Assembly (NCBI GenBank): GCA_030268105.1
Contig: BSDZ01000079.1
Location: 2,919,501-2,983,500 of the forward strand
Length of the DNA: 64,000 bases
Source: Volvox africanus
Taxonomy: Eukaryota; Chlorophyta; Chlorophyceae; Chlamydomonadales; Volvocaceae
Direction: 5' to 3'
The stretch's first letter is position 1; the number at the start of each line of letters is the position of its first letter. Shown piece by piece: positions 1-11,825 of this stretch. A program made the position numbers and the translations under genes. A model generated the notes under the pieces. It was not told where the DNA came from and did no database searches. It was given only the letters and a program-made list of their open reading frames with translations.

Positions 1-1
1 C

Positions 2-2278
2 GCCGTCACCTCTGCATCGGACGCCGCTGACGAGGCGGCGGCGGCGACGGCGGCAGCTACGGTATTGCCATCAATCGTTAGCAGGGCATCGTTCAGATCA
101 TCAACTAAAAGTCAGAGCCGCAGCCGGCTCTTTCAAACCGAACCCTCAAAAAGCGACAACGCAGCGTCAGGTGATGATAGCAGTGACGGCGGGGCCAGCA
201 TCGGTGGTGTCAGTCTTGGACCCGAAAATCTTAGCGCTGCTCGGGCCCGGGTCTTGCAGATAAAGTCGGCGCTGTACCGCAATATGCGCTCCGAAACCAG
301 GACACCTTCCGCTGACACCGTGAGGCTCATCTTCACACCCATGGAGGCGGCAGAGAGAACGATAGCGGTGGCGGAACCGCTGCGGGCGGAACCGCTGTCG
401 CCTCCACCAACTGTCAGGGAGCGGTTGCTGAGGCCGGCGCCGGCTATGGCTCAGGTGAAGAGGCTTGGTGGCGGCGTGATTGCCGATCCCGACGCTCATA
501 GGGAGGTGCCCGGGGCCGGACGGCGGCGGGCTGCGGAGATGTGGTCAACACTACGTCCTGGGGAGTGGCGGAGGCGGGAGGGACAGCAGCAGCAGCAGCA
601 GTGGCGGCGGAGGCGGGGGCAGCAAGAGGAGGGACAGGATTTGGGGGATAGGGAGGAAAGACTAACGGACCATCGACAGCGAGCGTTACGGGTTCGCAAG
701 GGAGGGGTGAGAGAATCTCGGGATGGGTCAGTGGATGGGTCAGTGGAGGGTTCAGCGTCGCGGCTCCGTGTGATGAAGCCGCTGGAAATGCGGCGATCTC
801 CGGCAGCGGAGGCGGCAGCTCAGCGCTTCCAGCCCCAAAAGGTTGCTGTCGCTCGGGCAGCAGCTAGTAGGTCGGCGGACCTGGTGGCGGAGGCGGAGAT
901 CACCCAGAGGCGGCGGACTCGCATGCAAAAGGACAATGAAGAGTTTGCCAGGTACATCGAAGGAATAGCGGCAGAGGTGGAGTCCAAAGGCGACGGACGA
1001 GGTGGTGCTGAACCGGAACACGAAGGGCGGCAGCAGAGGGAGAAATTGTCGCCGTCGCCGCTGGTGGCTAAAGGGCAGCGGCGGGAAGAGGCTGAGGCGA
1101 GGAAAGCACAGAAAATTCAACAGCGGAAACAGCAGCAGCAGGAACAGGCAAACTTATTACGCGACCTTGCCAACATGTTCCGAAGCTTTGCGCGGCAACC
1201 ACAGCCCGCCGCCACAGCGGCAGCGGCAGTGGTGGCGGCCGTGAGCCCGGCCACCGCTGCCGCTGCTGCCGCCGCTACTGCGGCGACGCACACAGGCACT
1301 GCCAAAGAGTATAACACCAGTCGACGCGGCGGAGGCGCGGGCTTCGGACCGTCCAATCCTTTTGCCGGCTTTCTCGGCCTTGGACGAGCAAATGATGTCC
1401 AGCTCATCCTGGAGCCTTTGACGGGGAGGAAGCTGGCGGAGGCGGAGGCTGGTGCAGCGGGAGGCGGCGAGGAGCTGGAGCGGGAGCAGGACCGCGGGGC
1501 CGAGGAGGGCGGTACGCAAGTGAGGAAGGCCAACGCACTTCACGCGCGGCCACTGCCCACCCGCAGTCTGTTGCTGCGTCTCCTACGGCCGATGACGAAG
1601 GCGCGCCTTCCACCGTATACGCGCTCCGTCGGGTTGCGTATCAGCGGCCAGCGGCGGCCGCGGCTACTGCGGCGGCGGGTAGTGGCGCCGGCGGAGGCCC
1701 TGGACCTTGTGGGCGACGGCGCGAGGATGTCGGCGGCGGCGCTGCGTGCACAGCGGCGCCGGACATACTTCTATCGGCAGGTTGCGCCGCAGAGGCGTCA
1801 AGCTGCTCCTGTGACAGCAGAGGATCCACACCAGCAGCAGCAGCATGCCTTGGAAGAGGAGGGACAAGAGGCCACGGTGGGCATTGGGCGGGAAGCGAGT
1901 AAGGTGGAGGCGGCGGCGCCGCTGCCGTCGTGGCCGCAGCCCCGGCTCTATTCATTGTCCGGCAGGAGCTTCGTGGTGAAGCGTCGGGCTCAGTACTCGG
2001 ATGCGCTGAAGCGGACGGCACGTCAGGCGGCACTCGATAAGAATGCGGCACTCGAAAAGACCAGCTCGAACGCGGCGGCGGCCACGGCGGCGGCATCCAG
2101 TGAGGCTGAGGAGGGAGAGGCGGAGACAAGGGGGGAGTACAACTCAGCGGCGGAGGTGGTCAACGACATATACGAGCAGATTATGGGAGTCAGGCTGCCG
2201 GAACGCGCTATGTACGGGAGGCGGGCGGAAGCATTAGCAGCCCTGACGTCGAGCCGCGTCAAGGAGCAAACCAAGTAG
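2..2278 (+). CDS. Large low-complexity protein, 3' part (5' end outside the window)
   Basis: An uninterrupted frame is open from base 2 and runs to a TAG at 2276-2278, over 750 codons, so the gene begins upstream of the window. I do not recognise the family. The protein is rich in Ala, Arg, Gln and Glu, with a Gln run near base 590, an Ala run near 1255-1285 and many Arg/Glu stretches that suggest disorder or coiled coil. The last 40 residues (around VVNDIYEQIMGV) look less repetitive. Strong G/C preference at third positions supports real coding. The stop overlaps a possible splice donor (ACCAA|GTAGGT at 2273/2274), so the exon could instead splice onward to an exon I cannot identify. No function is proposed. 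Confidence 0.55.
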   Translation, partial: AVTSASDAADEAAAATAAATVLPSIVSRASFRSSTKSQSRSRLFQTEPSKSDNAASGDDSSDGGASIGGVSLGPENLSAARARVLQIKSALYRNMRSETRTPSADTVRLIFTPMEAAERTIAVAEPLRAEPLSPPPTVRERLLRPAPAMAQVKRLGGGVIADPDAHREVPGAGRRRAAEMWSTLRPGEWRRREGQQQQQQWRRRRGQQEEGQDLGDREERLTDHRQRALRVRKGGVRESRDGSVDGSVEGSASRLRVMKPLEMRRSPAAEAAAQRFQPQKVAVARAAASRSADLVAEAEITQRRRTRMQKDNEEFARYIEGIAAEVESKGDGRGGAEPEHEGRQQREKLSPSPLVAKGQRREEAEARKAQKIQQRKQQQQEQANLLRDLANMFRSFARQPQPAATAAAAVVAAVSPATAAAAAAATAATHTGTAKEYNTSRRGGGAGFGPSNPFAGFLGLGRANDVQLILEPLTGRKLAEAEAGAAGGGEELEREQDRGAEEGGTQVRKANALHARPLPTRSLLLRLLRPMTKARLPPYTRSVGLRISGQRRPRLLRRRVVAPAEALDLVGDGARMSAAALRAQRRRTYFYRQVAPQRRQAAPVTAEDPHQQQQHALEEEGQEATVGIGREASKVEAAAPLPSWPQPRLYSLSGRSFVVKRRAQYSDALKRTARQAALDKNAALEKTSSNAAAATAAASSEAEEGEAETRGEYNSAAEVVNDIYEQIMGVRLPERAMYGRRAEALAALTSSRVKEQTK

Positions 2279-2435
2279 GTGGTGAGGGTGTTGGGTCGTC
2301 TCGCAATTCGGACAGGCTGTTGTTTGGTTACGCCAACTCCCAACCGCTGCCCAAAAGTCATGTTACTCCAGCAATGATGATGATGATCCGTTTGCTAAGG
2401 AATATACGCTACCGGAAGTTGGAGAAACCATCTTT

Positions 2436-5403
2436 ATGCGTCAACATCTCGCAGCTTTGAAGGCACTGTTCTCCATGGCTACATCAGGGTCTCCACGTCG
2501 GCTCTCACATCGGCTCTCGAGGCGCTACACAGGATGGCGTTTAGGGTGCTCCGTGTGATTTTCGTGATGGCTGTTTTCGTGATGGTCTTCGTTCCTGCTC
2601 CTGATCTCCCATGCAGGAGCTGGATCGAGGCATGCGGCAAAGAGTATGCTCTGGCCTTCCACGCAAGGTACGGAGGAGGACCATTACTTCCGCCGCTGCC
2701 GCCGCTGCCACACACCGGTGGCGCCTTTCAGGGGCCACAACAGGGGGGTGACTTTTTTTTCAAGGGACAAGAGTTTATTACATCTTTTCAACAGCTTCGT
2801 AATTGAACACCGAAGTGGAAAGGAAGCCCGAACAAGGACGCATTTTGTTGCTGTATTCCGTGATGTACGGATGTACGGGATGTATGTCAAGCATGCATGT
2901 CAAAAGCAGCCAGTTTATCTCTTCACTGCAATGAGCGGGTCTGCCTTTCTTGCGCGCGGTACGATAATGTGCGTACGACGCAGCAGGGAGAGAAATTTGC
3001 CGACGTTCAGCATTAGGGTACGAGCTCGGCTCTTCTCTCCAGTTCTTCTTCTCATTATCGTTAGGTACTTATTACTTTGGCCGCCTGCGTCGCGGGGCCC
3101 GTTCCAAAGACCGTCCTCTCCGTCTGCGGTGCTCCGGACGTATCCCCCCCCTGACACTCCCCTGACCTCAGGGAGCCCTTGCTGCTAACGACACCGGCGC
3201 ATACGATGCTGCTCTCCCTGGAGCATCTCTCCCGTGTGTTTGGCTTGTCGCCTGACGAGTGCGTGCAGCTGGCGCTCCGGAACCCGGCCTTCATTGGACT
3301 GCCGCACGCACAGCTTCAGGGCACCGTTGACGCGGTTTCGGAAACACTGGATGTCGGGTTGCAAGAGGCGGCTAAGATCGTCATGAAATGTCCCGGCCTG
3401 GTGAGAAAGGCGGGAGGAAGGGCGGGAGAAGGGGCGGGAGGAAGGATTCTGAAACGTACCGAAGTTGTGCAAGTAGAGTTGCGGAGCGTGCTTGTGAGCG
3501 TGCGTGCCAACATATTTGGTATGTGTTTTGCGTCTTGCAGGCCGTACGGCAGCCTGAATTCCCAGTTGCGCGTCGCGTAGAGCTGCTGGGTGCGCTACTG
3601 CCGGTCTCGAAGGACAAACTGCGGCAGGTTGTACGGCAGCGACCTCAGCTGCTGTCCAAGTCGCCCCAGGTGCGGAGGGGGGAAGGGGCGGGGCCCGGGG
3701 GCGGGGACGGGGTTTTGCCATTTGGTCAACCTATGAAGCAGCGGTTCCCTGCCGCGCCGTCAGCACATTAGAGCAGGGCAGGGCAGCACCATCCTGTGCC
3801 AGTCTTACCCTCACTGAGCAGCTGGAGCTGGGGAGGGGAGGTTCAATCGTGGACCTACCGCGAAACCCTAGGGTGTGAAGCATGGCTCGCCCTCGTCCTG
3901 AACTGCACCTTCGTCAATGAGCTGGCTGCTCTTCCGCCCTGAAAGAAATCATTGAGACCTTGTCGCTGTGCCCACTGCCCACTGCCCACTGCCCATTGCC
4001 CCCCCCCGCCTCATCACCGTGACACGTCGTCGTCCTCCCCGCACTCCTCGTCGGCACCGGACTCTCCGCCTTCCCGACATGCCGGCGGTCCGCGTGCTGA
4101 TTACGATAAATCGTCTGGAAACGCTGACCGATGCGATGTTTTTGGCGCTTATCGCATCACGTGTCGGGGTCTTGGGTGCACTCCACGTAGAGCCTGGCGG
4201 TGTTCATGATCAGTGCCAGCGCGGCACTCCATTTGCCCCTATTCGAGGTGTCGCTGATGATTGCCGGTACGTGGCCGCGCTCGCACTACTCCCCGCCGCG
4301 CAATATAAGTGCACGACTTATGATGATATCAGACATTTCCCCCTGACGAACGGACGGACGGACGGACGGACGAACTGAAACAACGACTTGAGCGACTCCC
4401 TCAAACTCTCCGGCACGTCTAATGCTCGCACTAACGAGTCAAGAGTTGGCCCGCAACGGTTTGCCCAATACGAGCTCACGTACTTGCTTCTTTGGCAGCA
4501 GCAGCTAAGGCTTGTAAGCTGCAAGGCCACTTCTTGCTGCGTTCCTCAATAAAAGGGTGGATGCGGGATCAGCAGCACATCAGACATCACCGGTCTGCTA
4601 TTCTCCACGTCGCCGAAACTCGCACCGGTGTTTTAGCTCGTGTTGGGCTTTTCTCCTTTCCCAAACTCGACTGCGCGACCCAGCAGCAACACATCTCATT
4701 CCTCTGCAGGCTGCCCAGGGGTCACTGGGGTCAGTACCTCACGTCTTGGGACGCGGTGGGCCTCATTGCAGCGACTTACCGCGCAGCTGCCGCAATGGCG
4801 ACAGCAGCTGGCGGCCATATCTCCTCCGGCACTGGGGCGGTGCCTGGTGGCAAACGAGTCCGCATTGGAAAGGTTGAAGGTGCGGGGGGAAGGCTGCTCA
4901 GTCCGGGGAGATGAGGCGTCTGCGGGCTCCCGTCAAAGCATCATCTGGCCTGTTGGGGGCCGGAGCCTCATCCTCTTCCTGTTCTTGGCGCCGTCCGGTC
5001 CGCTGCCAGCTGCGGCCCCGGGCGCGTCTCGAGTCTTGAAGTGAAGCTCTCCGATGCCTATTTTCTCCCATACTCCCATGGCACTGTGCTGATGGTCGGA
5101 GTTGACCCCCCTCCCAACGCTGTATCGCAGGTGGTGGTGAACCGCGGCTCCCTCGATGATCCCGAGCTTTGCAGCTTCAAAAAGATACTCACCATGTCGG
5201 CAGCGCGGTTCGATGCCCTGACCCGTAACCCCAGGCATCACTTGCCGCCAGAGAACTTGCCTTCATTCACCAGGTTACCCGTGGGGAATGCGGGCATCGA
5301 CGCCTCCGTTGCAGTGATGGTAGGAGCATCGACGGCAGCGCCGGCGGCGGTAGTTCCAATGCTGTCGGCGACGGCGGAGGGAGCTGCATCCTCGGTGCGG
5401 TAG
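2436..5403 (+). CDS. mTERF-family organelle nucleic-acid-binding protein
   Basis: mTERF proteins are helical-repeat proteins that bind DNA or RNA in mitochondria and plastids and act in transcription, splicing or ribosome assembly. The proposed start at 2436 opens an Arg/Ser/Ala-rich leader that looks like an organelle transit peptide. Exons with matching phases are 2436-2545, 2617-2667, 3172-3400, 3541-3669, about 4772-4879 and 5131-5403. Exon 3 carries helical repeats with typical mTERF wording (FGLSPDECVQLALRNPAFIG, then EAAKIVMKCPGL); exon 4 adds LLPVSKDKLRQVVRQRPQLL; exon 5 adds LPQWRQQLAAISPPALGR. The last exon ends with an Ala/Val-rich tail. Between 3670 and 4771 at least one exon is probably missing from this model. 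The family call is fairly firm; the start and the middle are not. Confidence 0.6.
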
Positions 5404-7909
5404 GTCGTGTCCCAAATGGTGGCCTCTGCGCCGGGAGCTGCGCGGAGCGACCCGCACGTTGAGCCTGGAGGGGTTGGGAGGGGGGAGCGAGCTGTGATTA
5501 CTGGGTTCTTATCGAGGAATGCAATCTTCCCTGGGCCTTATGTTGGTGTCCTTACTGTGGAGCGGGCTCCATTACGGCACGTGCGCGTTTCTACGTTCTT
5601 AGGACAGCTGTTAAAGAGAAGTGCACCTCACCTTAATTGCTCGAAGCACTTAATCTGCAGGCCCCGGACACTATAAGATAAATTTTCTGGTGGACACCCT
5701 GGTAGGATGAAGAATTGGAGCGTTGTGCCGTACGGCCCTATATGTAGACACGACCCTGTGCCCTGGAAATTCCGAGGTTCTTAGGAACGTGTCCAAAATC
5801 TGCGGAATCTGCGCGGGTCGTCATGGGCATTATGCCACATCTTGCGGACCTCTGGCTGCGAAAACGCGGAGACGGTACGCGGGTGGTGTGAGGGGCGAGG
5901 GGGTTAGGAAGGCTGTGTGAAGGCTGAGTACTTCCGGTGCTTTCACGCGGTTCACTTAATCTGAAGAAGAACGTCTCACCCTTTTTTGTGAGCCCTTTGA
6001 TGGATGTGGATGCAGTGGTGGTTGTGCTCGTGCCCACCTCGTGCCAACCATTCCTATAGCGGCTTCAAACGGCGGTACCGAGCTCACTCGATTTCACGGC
6101 GAAATGATAAGTTAGTGGCGTATTCAGCCGTACCCACGGCCCGGGAGATCACCCCGGGGTATTTGTAATCATAGGGCAGCCATGAACAGCTGTGCAATCG
6201 CAGGGGCTCACACAGGGGCCCACGGTGTGCCAGTATTATGTGTGCCCGTTCATATTGGTTGAGACAGCCTTCCAGTTAACTTTTACAGCGTCGTCCTCGA
6301 TTTTGCCTTTCACACGCGAGATGAGCTGTTGTTCAGGCCGTGATGCATCAGGGCGAACATCACCCTAATATTCGTATCGGGCACTTTCTGCAGGATGTTT
6401 ATTGAGCAGTCTCCTGTCGAGCGCGAGCCTGGCCGCATTGACTAGTTCGGTTGGTGTGAGGAGTATCCAGTTTGGATTGCGTAGCTTTGATGGGCACGGG
6501 GCGAATCCAGGCGCCAATATCGGCAGCAATAAACGCACAAGATGAAATGTTTCTCAACGCCTGGTCCGAATCCTCTGTCTGCTTTCCAAGAAGGTTCAGC
6601 TGTACTTGGAGTTTGGGGGTTTTGCCCTCAGGCGGCTGTGCCGCACTGTAAAACGTTAAAAATGAAAAACCCTGGGTTCAGTCAAGCCCGGAAAGCGTTT
6701 TTTTGTTTTCAATGAGGTGTCTCCCTTTTGTTGGGTATGTTGCGTGATGTTCTACATGATGCACGCCTGATGCATGCTGGTCAGTTTTCAGGTTCCAAAA
6801 AATTGTTTTTAAGGGGTTTGGGGTACATGCATCTGTGGCATGTGATGGTGTACTGCGCACCTCACAATAACCGTTCGACAACGCTCATTCCGAACTTAAC
6901 TTGCCGCCTTTTAAGGGCAAGGAATTTGGAATATCACTGAGGGGCTTACCCCGTGTCTCACCCATCCACCACACCAACGATATATAAAGGGTTGCTTTGC
7001 AAGTTCCTTAAAATGTAGGAGCTGGCTTATACCTACCTACTTTCCTATGAAATCTCACAAGCCCTCGCGTACCTAACTGAACGTGCAGAGCAGCACGTGC
7101 GCTTCGACGATGAATGCAAAGAAGGATTCAGATGCTAGTCCCATCTCATCCCGAGACAGGTTATCAGGAACGGTCAGGACGAAGCATACGTGCTATCGGT
7201 GCTTCCCTGGTCACTGTGCACCACCCGTGGGCTCCTGCAGCCGGGTCGATTAATCATCCAACTCTTATCTACGCCAGGAGAATCCTCGTGTTCGAATGCC
7301 GTGTGCTGTGAACCCTCGTGGGCAGATAAGAGGGATTAAGCTTTATATTGCGTTGATCCCTGTTACTCAGGAGGCAGGAGATTGAGAGGGGCCAGGAAGT
7401 CGGTCCCCTTATAAACCACCAAGGTTCTGGCATTTTCCTAGATTTTTACCTGCGGCCCTTACGAGACACCGTGCAAAGTTAGCGGGTACTTACTCCCACA
7501 CCACACGGATATGAGCGACAGCAGCTGCAACGTTTACTCCTACTGTGGGTCTCACGCGAAGCCACCATCGGTTCCCCGGCCGCACTCACACCTGCAACGC
7601 GCGAAGCCTAAAGTGCCTACCACACCTGTACGGGGTCTAGGATTTCTAGAAACGCGGAATGTCACAGGCTGTCCTTACATCTACACCGAGCATGTCCATA
7701 TATGTAATATACATATGTATATCGGCATACCATTATTACCATTGTAACATTTCCCCCATAGTTAGGAACTTCAACCGAGTAATGATTTCCGACTGCGAAG
7801 AAGCTGATAGAAATAGCCGATAACTATAACCACCTCTGCATAGTTAACGCATTGGTTTAAAATCTGCACATCTTAACCTCGTTGGCATCCATATCAAGCG
7901 CACGACAAC
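5404..7909. other. Intergenic stretch, no supported gene
   Basis: This 2.5-kb stretch lies between the mTERF-like stop and the frataxin start. It is less GC-rich than the exons and holds no frame with homology or exon-like structure that I can join. A weak zinc-knuckle-like stretch of codons (CGICAGRHGHYATSC) is readable at about 5800-5845, and a TATA-like TATATAAAG lies at 6981-6989 without an obvious gene behind it. The mTERF 3' UTR and the frataxin promoter must lie here. Confidence 0.4.
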
Positions 7910-8975
7910 ATGGCTGCTGTCCTGTCCTGCGTCCTTCGCAGCCGGGCGCCCACGTCATACCGCTTATTACCAGCATGCTTGCAGTTTATGAACGAGAACG
8001 CTCTTCTCAGTGCTGGACGGCAGGCGTCTACGGTACGTGTTGCCGCTGCAAATATCTCCTGCCTGGAGCAATCCATCCAGATTCCCTTCTCCCGACGATG
8101 CAGACGCTGCCAACAAACCGTTGGAGGGTTGAACTGCGCAGTTTCAGCGAGGGGTTGCGTATCGTGTAAGTACAGTTGTTGCAACTGTACTTAACTAGAG
8201 TGTTGACGGGTTGGGCCCCTATCCGCTCAACCCCTGACGCCAACGGCTGTCGTATGAAGGACCTCGACAATGGGTGAAGCGGACTATCACCACGTCGCCG
8301 ATGAGACTTTGGACATGGTGGCAGAAAAATTGGAGGTATGTATGATCGAGGTCCATCCATCATACTACTGTTTATTAAGCTGCAAAGTGCCAATGTGTAG
8401 GCGTTTATTGAAGATCGGGAGGTACCGGATGGCGACGTTGAGTATTCGGTAGGAATAAATGCCGTTTTGGGGTTGTAACCGATAGACCGTCAGGCTGTTT
8501 CATATTTTTCGATACCTCTCATGGTGTTCGTTACTTGCTGCAGCAAGGCGTTCTAACGGTCAAGCTCGGCAAGTACGGAACATTCGTCATCAACAAACAA
8601 ACGCCCAACCGACAGCTTTGGTTGTCATCACCCGTGAGGTGAGAACCACTATGGTCTCCTCGTGTATAGGACCGGTCAAGAGCCACCTTCTTACCCCCTT
8701 CTGCTCTGTGGAGAAACTGGGTCCATCTAGTCGAGGGCGAGTCCATCAGCTCTCTGCTTCCTTGAAAATTCAATGTAGACATGGGGTTACGTCGGCCCCG
8801 CTTGAATAATATCATTGACACGATATTCGGTGAACAACAACGTGACTGCAGTGGGCCATTCCGCTTCGATTATCTGGACGGGCGCTGGATGTACAATCGT
8901 GATGGGAGAGATCTGGTTCAGCACCTTGAGCAGGAAATTGGCTCATTGCTACGATCTGAGTTACAATTGGAGTGA
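7910..8975 (+). CDS. FXN: Frataxin, mitochondrial iron-sulfur cluster assembly factor
   Basis: Frataxin binds the NFS1-ISD11-ISCU complex in the mitochondrial matrix and speeds sulfur transfer in Fe-S cluster assembly. Six exons join in phase: 7910-8032, 8104-8165, 8260-8335, 8401-8448, 8544-8638 and 8852-8975, giving 175 residues, normal for a precursor. Exons 1-2 encode an Arg/Ser/Ala-rich leader that fits a mitochondrial presequence. The fold signature is complete: acidic helix 1 ([17 protein letters not shown]), acidic strand 1 ([12 protein letters not shown]), the conserved sheet ([20 protein letters not shown], then NRQLWLSSP), and the C-terminal [15 protein letters not shown] with a final helix. 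The start is the first ATG of the presequence. The gene converges on RPC8; the two stop codons are about 320 bp apart. Confidence 0.93.
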
Positions 8976-9296
8976 GCAGCACTTGGTAGTGGCAAAAGTG
9001 CACGAGGAAACTCAGGAAGTTCCCGTGATGTTGCCTAGCTGTAGCATCCTTCCGGGTTAATTGCGTATCCTGGTAGGATTGCACCAACGTGTACAAACAA
9101 CCTCCACACCTTTTACCACCATGTCTCAAATGAAGTAGTAGTTGATATCGATGGTGACACGTATACATCTAAATAATTACGGTCGCTTTACCCGATGAGG
9201 TAGAATGGTGGGCCTGCACCATGTGTCGCGAGGGCTGATGTTTTGAAGTTTCGTTCCTCAATGGAGCCTTACTAACGCATGGAGGTTTTGCATAAC
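8976..9296. other. Convergent 3' intergenic spacer
   Basis: This spacer of about 320 bp separates the frataxin stop (+) from the RPC8 stop (-). It must contain both 3' UTRs. I see no further feature in it. Confidence 0.5.
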
Positions 9297-10049
9297 TCAG
9301 CCCGACCACCATGTTGTAAGGCCAAGGCCATCACCATTGATGTCACCCATGATAATCATGGGCGAAAAAGGCTTTGCCGCAGTGCCGAGGAGCTTGTCGT
9401 CCCCTGTGTAGAGCATCACCAACCTAATTAAATGCCGTACGAAATTATCCTGAACGAATATATAATGTGCCGTGACACAACTACCTGTCGCGTTCTCCAA
9501 CTGCAATGGCGTGGGCGGCGCGCTGAACTTGATGCTCTGGACACGGAACCGTATGGGCTCCTTCAGGTCCATATACATGTCGTTGCCGTCAAACTTCCAC
9601 ACCCAGAGCCTCTCAGATTCATCATAAAAAGACGGATCTTGTAGTGCATGCTCCGGAATCAGAACGTCCTCAAAGAAGTCCAGCGATACCCTAAGTCCCT
9701 CCCTAAGTAGGCAGCAATCGTTAGGTTAGGAAGGTTAATCTTTAAGCACCACCCCGGTCAGCTCTCACCGTGAGCACGATTTTAGCTTTCCAACAAGTAT
9801 CTCGCCGATGAAAGGACGGAAGACAACAATCCGGAACTGGACCTTAAAGAACGCCGCCCCATCGTTGGGATACACAAATCCACCTTCTATATGGAGTACA
9901 TCGTAGATCGTTACTACGAGCCCTAAGTTTGGAATGACTTTATCAACAAAGCGCTGCTCAATGACAGCTGTGACGGCGTCGGCAGGAGTTTTTGTAAGGT
10001 CTTGTGGCAACACTCGGATTTGATCCTCAATTTTCGTAATAATGAACAT
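9297..10049 (-). CDS. RPC8: RNA polymerase III subunit RPC8 (Rpb7 homologue)
   Basis: RPC8 (RPC25) pairs with RPC9 to form the stalk of RNA polymerase III, which helps initiation on tRNA and 5S genes in the nucleus. Three exons join in phase: 10049-9769, 9690-9485 and 9403-9297, giving 197 residues, close to the roughly 200 usual for the family. The start MFIITKIEDQIRVLP matches the Rpb7-type N-terminus. The tip domain follows (VIPNLGLVVTIYDVLHIEGG, then FKVQFRIVVFRPFIGEI). The OB/S1 half begins RVSLDFFEDVLIP and includes WVWKFDGN. The end, MGDINGDGLGLTTWW, is characteristic of the Pol III member and separates it from Rpb7 and RPA43. Confidence 0.9.
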
Positions 10050-11825
10050 TGAAAAAGGAGTGACACCTTGCCTCCAAGAATCACGTGTACCAAGGGTCTG
10101 GGCAGAGGGTGGAGACAACGTCCGTGCCAACTTCGTTGTCTGGATAAAGGTGTTATCAGCAAGTTCGCAGGCAGACTATACTGTGTGCAGGATTATAATG
10201 TAGCTGTCGTAAATTTTGTCCCGTGGAGACCTACCCAATTGACAGTACGGCTGAGCAGCAGGTTTGCGTGCTATTGCTTCCATCCCGGTCTTGCCACCCT
10301 AAGGCCCTCGCTTAAGACCAAAGTTGGTTCTGGGGCCAGGGGACTCCGGGGAATGCCAAGGAGAGTGAGCACCTTTCTTCTAGATGGCGGGATGGCATGG
10401 GGCGTAGTGCTACATTCTTGAGCGTCTGCGTGCGATGAAGATGCTGTTTTCGCCCATCTGCTTGTGCGTTTTCTTATTTATACCGGCATTGAAAGTCGGG
10501 CTGGTGCAAACGTTAATAAAACGCTGGACACAGCACGAGCTGCATGCCAGCCCATTTGACCTATGCTGTCATAAAGCAATGAATCCTGCTTCGGTATCCT
10601 CATGTACAACCTAACGGGTACCAGCTCACGTCTTCATTACTGTGAAGCTTATGCTGATTTCTTGTGCATGCTTTGGCCTCGTATACACCATCCATAACTG
10701 CTTGTTGGCGCACAACGTACACATACTAGCCACGCACCGGCGTCTGCATAGCAGCAACCAAGGCCGGTTCAATTATCTAGGGCGCGCAACTTTTGGGCAG
10801 GTGTCACCAACCGCAACCGGACGAGGTGTCCAATATACACACCCCATCCCACCGTACAGCGCATAAAATAGCAACCGCAGGACGGACGCGAAAGTGCATT
10901 TACATACGTCGCTGGTTATGTGCCTGTTCAATAAGATGCGCTGGCACCCTGCCACAAATTCTTCCTTGCAGATGGATCTGCAGGGCACCCTTATTAATCT
11001 AACCCTGGTCCCCATCGATATGTCCCCTGCCCCGCCACAAGACGTGTCAAGAGCACATCACCAGGAACGTGCGGTCATAAGAAGTGCTCAATTTTGAAAC
11101 CAGGACAAGCCACACGCACACTGGAGGGGCGCGCTCAACAATGACGATAGCACGTCCACACAGTTAAACGTCCGACTGCCAAACATATGAGGGTAACATC
11201 CGCACAGCCACTTAGAAAGCCATTCCAACAGAAGTGTCGCGAAGTGCAAGCGTAGCTAGCAACACCACGCAATACACTGGGATGATGAGGATGCAGTCAA
11301 GAAACACGCAGACCCGCCATTAGTGGCATCTTTGCCACGTACCATAACACACAGTCGCGGTGAGGAAACAGGCTGAGTGTTTTAACAATTTCACCATCAC
11401 CACCATGCGGCGGACAAACCCGCACTCAAGTTTCCGGCGCCAGTACCTGGTCGCCTGCAATCTTTCCAGAAGCCAGGAGTGAAGTAAAGCATAAGCGTGA
11501 ATAGCCTACGAAGGGCAACCGGTCCATCGGCCAAACGCAATCCAAGGCCATCCAAAATAGACCCAATTAGCACACGATGTCACCCACAGCCCGTGTCAAG
11601 TCTCGCGAGGCAAGCACACAAAAGACGCCGTCCGAAACCCATAAAGATACGATGCACCAGTTTACTTGAATACAGCAAGCACCTCTTATTATCTCACCAC
11701 CCTTGCCGACTGCCGAGCATGCAAGCAACCAGAGGATAAATGCACTTGGGCGGCGGTCATGATTGGGTTTTTGCTTATCACCTGCGGGCTGGCCTGCTGC
11801 TGCGACCGCGGTTTAGAACCACCTA
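10050..11825. other. Intergenic stretch, no supported gene
   Basis: This 1.8-kb stretch separates the RPC8 start from the CobW stop; both genes are on the minus strand. It should hold the RPC8 promoter and the CobW 3' UTR. Open frames here are short and have no family signature or exon borders that fit a gene. Confidence 0.45.

Noticed and set aside
1117..2129. Long Ala/Pro/Ser-rich minus-strand frames
   Set aside because: Shadow frames caused by the GC-rich codons of the plus-strand ORF.
7235..7315. GTTCGAATGCC resembling a tRNA B box
   Set aside because: No A box at the right distance and no acceptor stem.
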